This document shows positions 63,560 to 64,000 of a stretch of 64,000 nucleotides of DNA, one piece after another. Source of the DNA: Spisula solida (lineage: Eukaryota > Mollusca > Bivalvia > Venerida > Mactridae); NCBI GenBank assembly GCA_947247005.1, contig OX365952.1, positions 3,432,501 to 3,496,500 of the forward strand. Reading direction: 5' to 3'. A program made the position numbers and the translations under genes. The first letter of the stretch is position 1; every line of letters begins with the position of its first letter. A model generated the notes under the pieces. It was not told where the DNA came from. It was given only the letters and a program-made list of their open reading frames with translations, and made no database searches.

Positions 63560-64000
63560 TTGGTGTCCTGTTCGTTCTATCAATGCTTCTGGTTAGAGTC
63601 CCATTCTATCAACACCTCTGACTGATGTCTTGTTCGTTCTATCAATGCTTCTGGTTAGAGTCACATTATAGCAACACCTCTGACTGGTGTCCTGTTCGTT
63701 CTATCAATAATTCTGGTTAGAGTCCCATTCTATCAACACCTCTGACTGGTGTCCTGTTCGTTCTATCAATGCTTCTGGTTAGAGTCCCATTCTAGCAACA
63801 CCTCTGACTGGTGTCCCGTTCGTTCTATCAATGCTTCTGGTTAGAGTCCCATTCTATCAACACCTCTGACTTGTGTCCTGTTCGTTCTATCAATGCTTCT
63901 GGTTAGAGTCCCATTCTATCAACACCTCTGACTGATGTCCTGTTCGTTCTATCAATGCTTCTGGTTAGAGTCCCATTTTAGCAACACCTCTGACTGGTGC
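63560..64000. repeat. 62-bp minisatellite running off the window
   Basis: TGTCCTGTTCGTTCTATCAA, TGCTTCTGGTTAGAGTCCCA, TTCTATCAACACCTCTGACT with anchors at 63564, 63626 and 63688; about seven copies, continuing beyond the right edge. Confidence 0.96.

Overview
This is a metazoan nuclear window: genes are split by GT-AG introns, intergenic DNA is AT-rich, and there are many short inverted-repeat elements, tRNA-derived SINE-like sequences and minisatellites. The repeat style (cut-and-paste element ends, 'ATGCCCC' dispersed repeats, arrays built on element ends) and the gene sequences point to a mollusc, probably a bivalve; the species cannot be fixed from the sequence.

Three genes are supported. 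(1) 1323-14134, + strand: the last 12 exons (504 codons in one continuous frame, plus stop) of a PIBF1/CEP90 orthologue, a coiled-coil centriolar-satellite protein, followed by a 3' UTR of about 2 kb with its AATAAA at 16136. (2) 36.1-16.96 kb (perhaps from 36.5 kb), - strand: a single-pass membrane protein with EGF repeats. Its largest exon (19204-20219) encodes nine EGF modules, seven of them near-identical, and is followed by a transmembrane exon and a 46-codon tail exon. (3) 43528-49217, + strand: a complete three-exon GPR157-type seven-transmembrane receptor of 334 residues.

Most of the rest is mobile or repetitive. The most striking object is a 12.5-kb segment, 20503-33032, bounded by perfect 44-bp inverted repeats. 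Behind each terminus lies an array of about 175-bp subterminal repeats carrying the same terminal motif. The segment contains a decayed transposase-like reading frame near its left end, nested smaller elements, and several kilobases of 42-bp minisatellite. It sits wholly inside one intron of the EGF gene and makes up almost all of that intron.

Smaller elements with visible termini and target-site duplications include four copies of a CACAGGTAACTG family (8-bp duplication), one carrying a tRNA-like SINE fragment; a 721-bp hAT-type element; a CAGGGGTGTCAA family with 6-bp duplications; several TA-duplicating CAGT families; and long fold-back palindromes. A 5'-truncated LINE lies in another EGF-gene intron. 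The receptor's first intron is mostly a 2.8-kb array of 43/44-bp units, and its second intron is largely two small elements plus a SINE ending just before the exon 3 acceptor.

From 49.3 kb to the end there is no convincing gene, only dispersed elements and tandem arrays. PIBF1 and GPR157 are both associated with cilia in vertebrates, but nothing in the sequence shows that they are co-regulated here.
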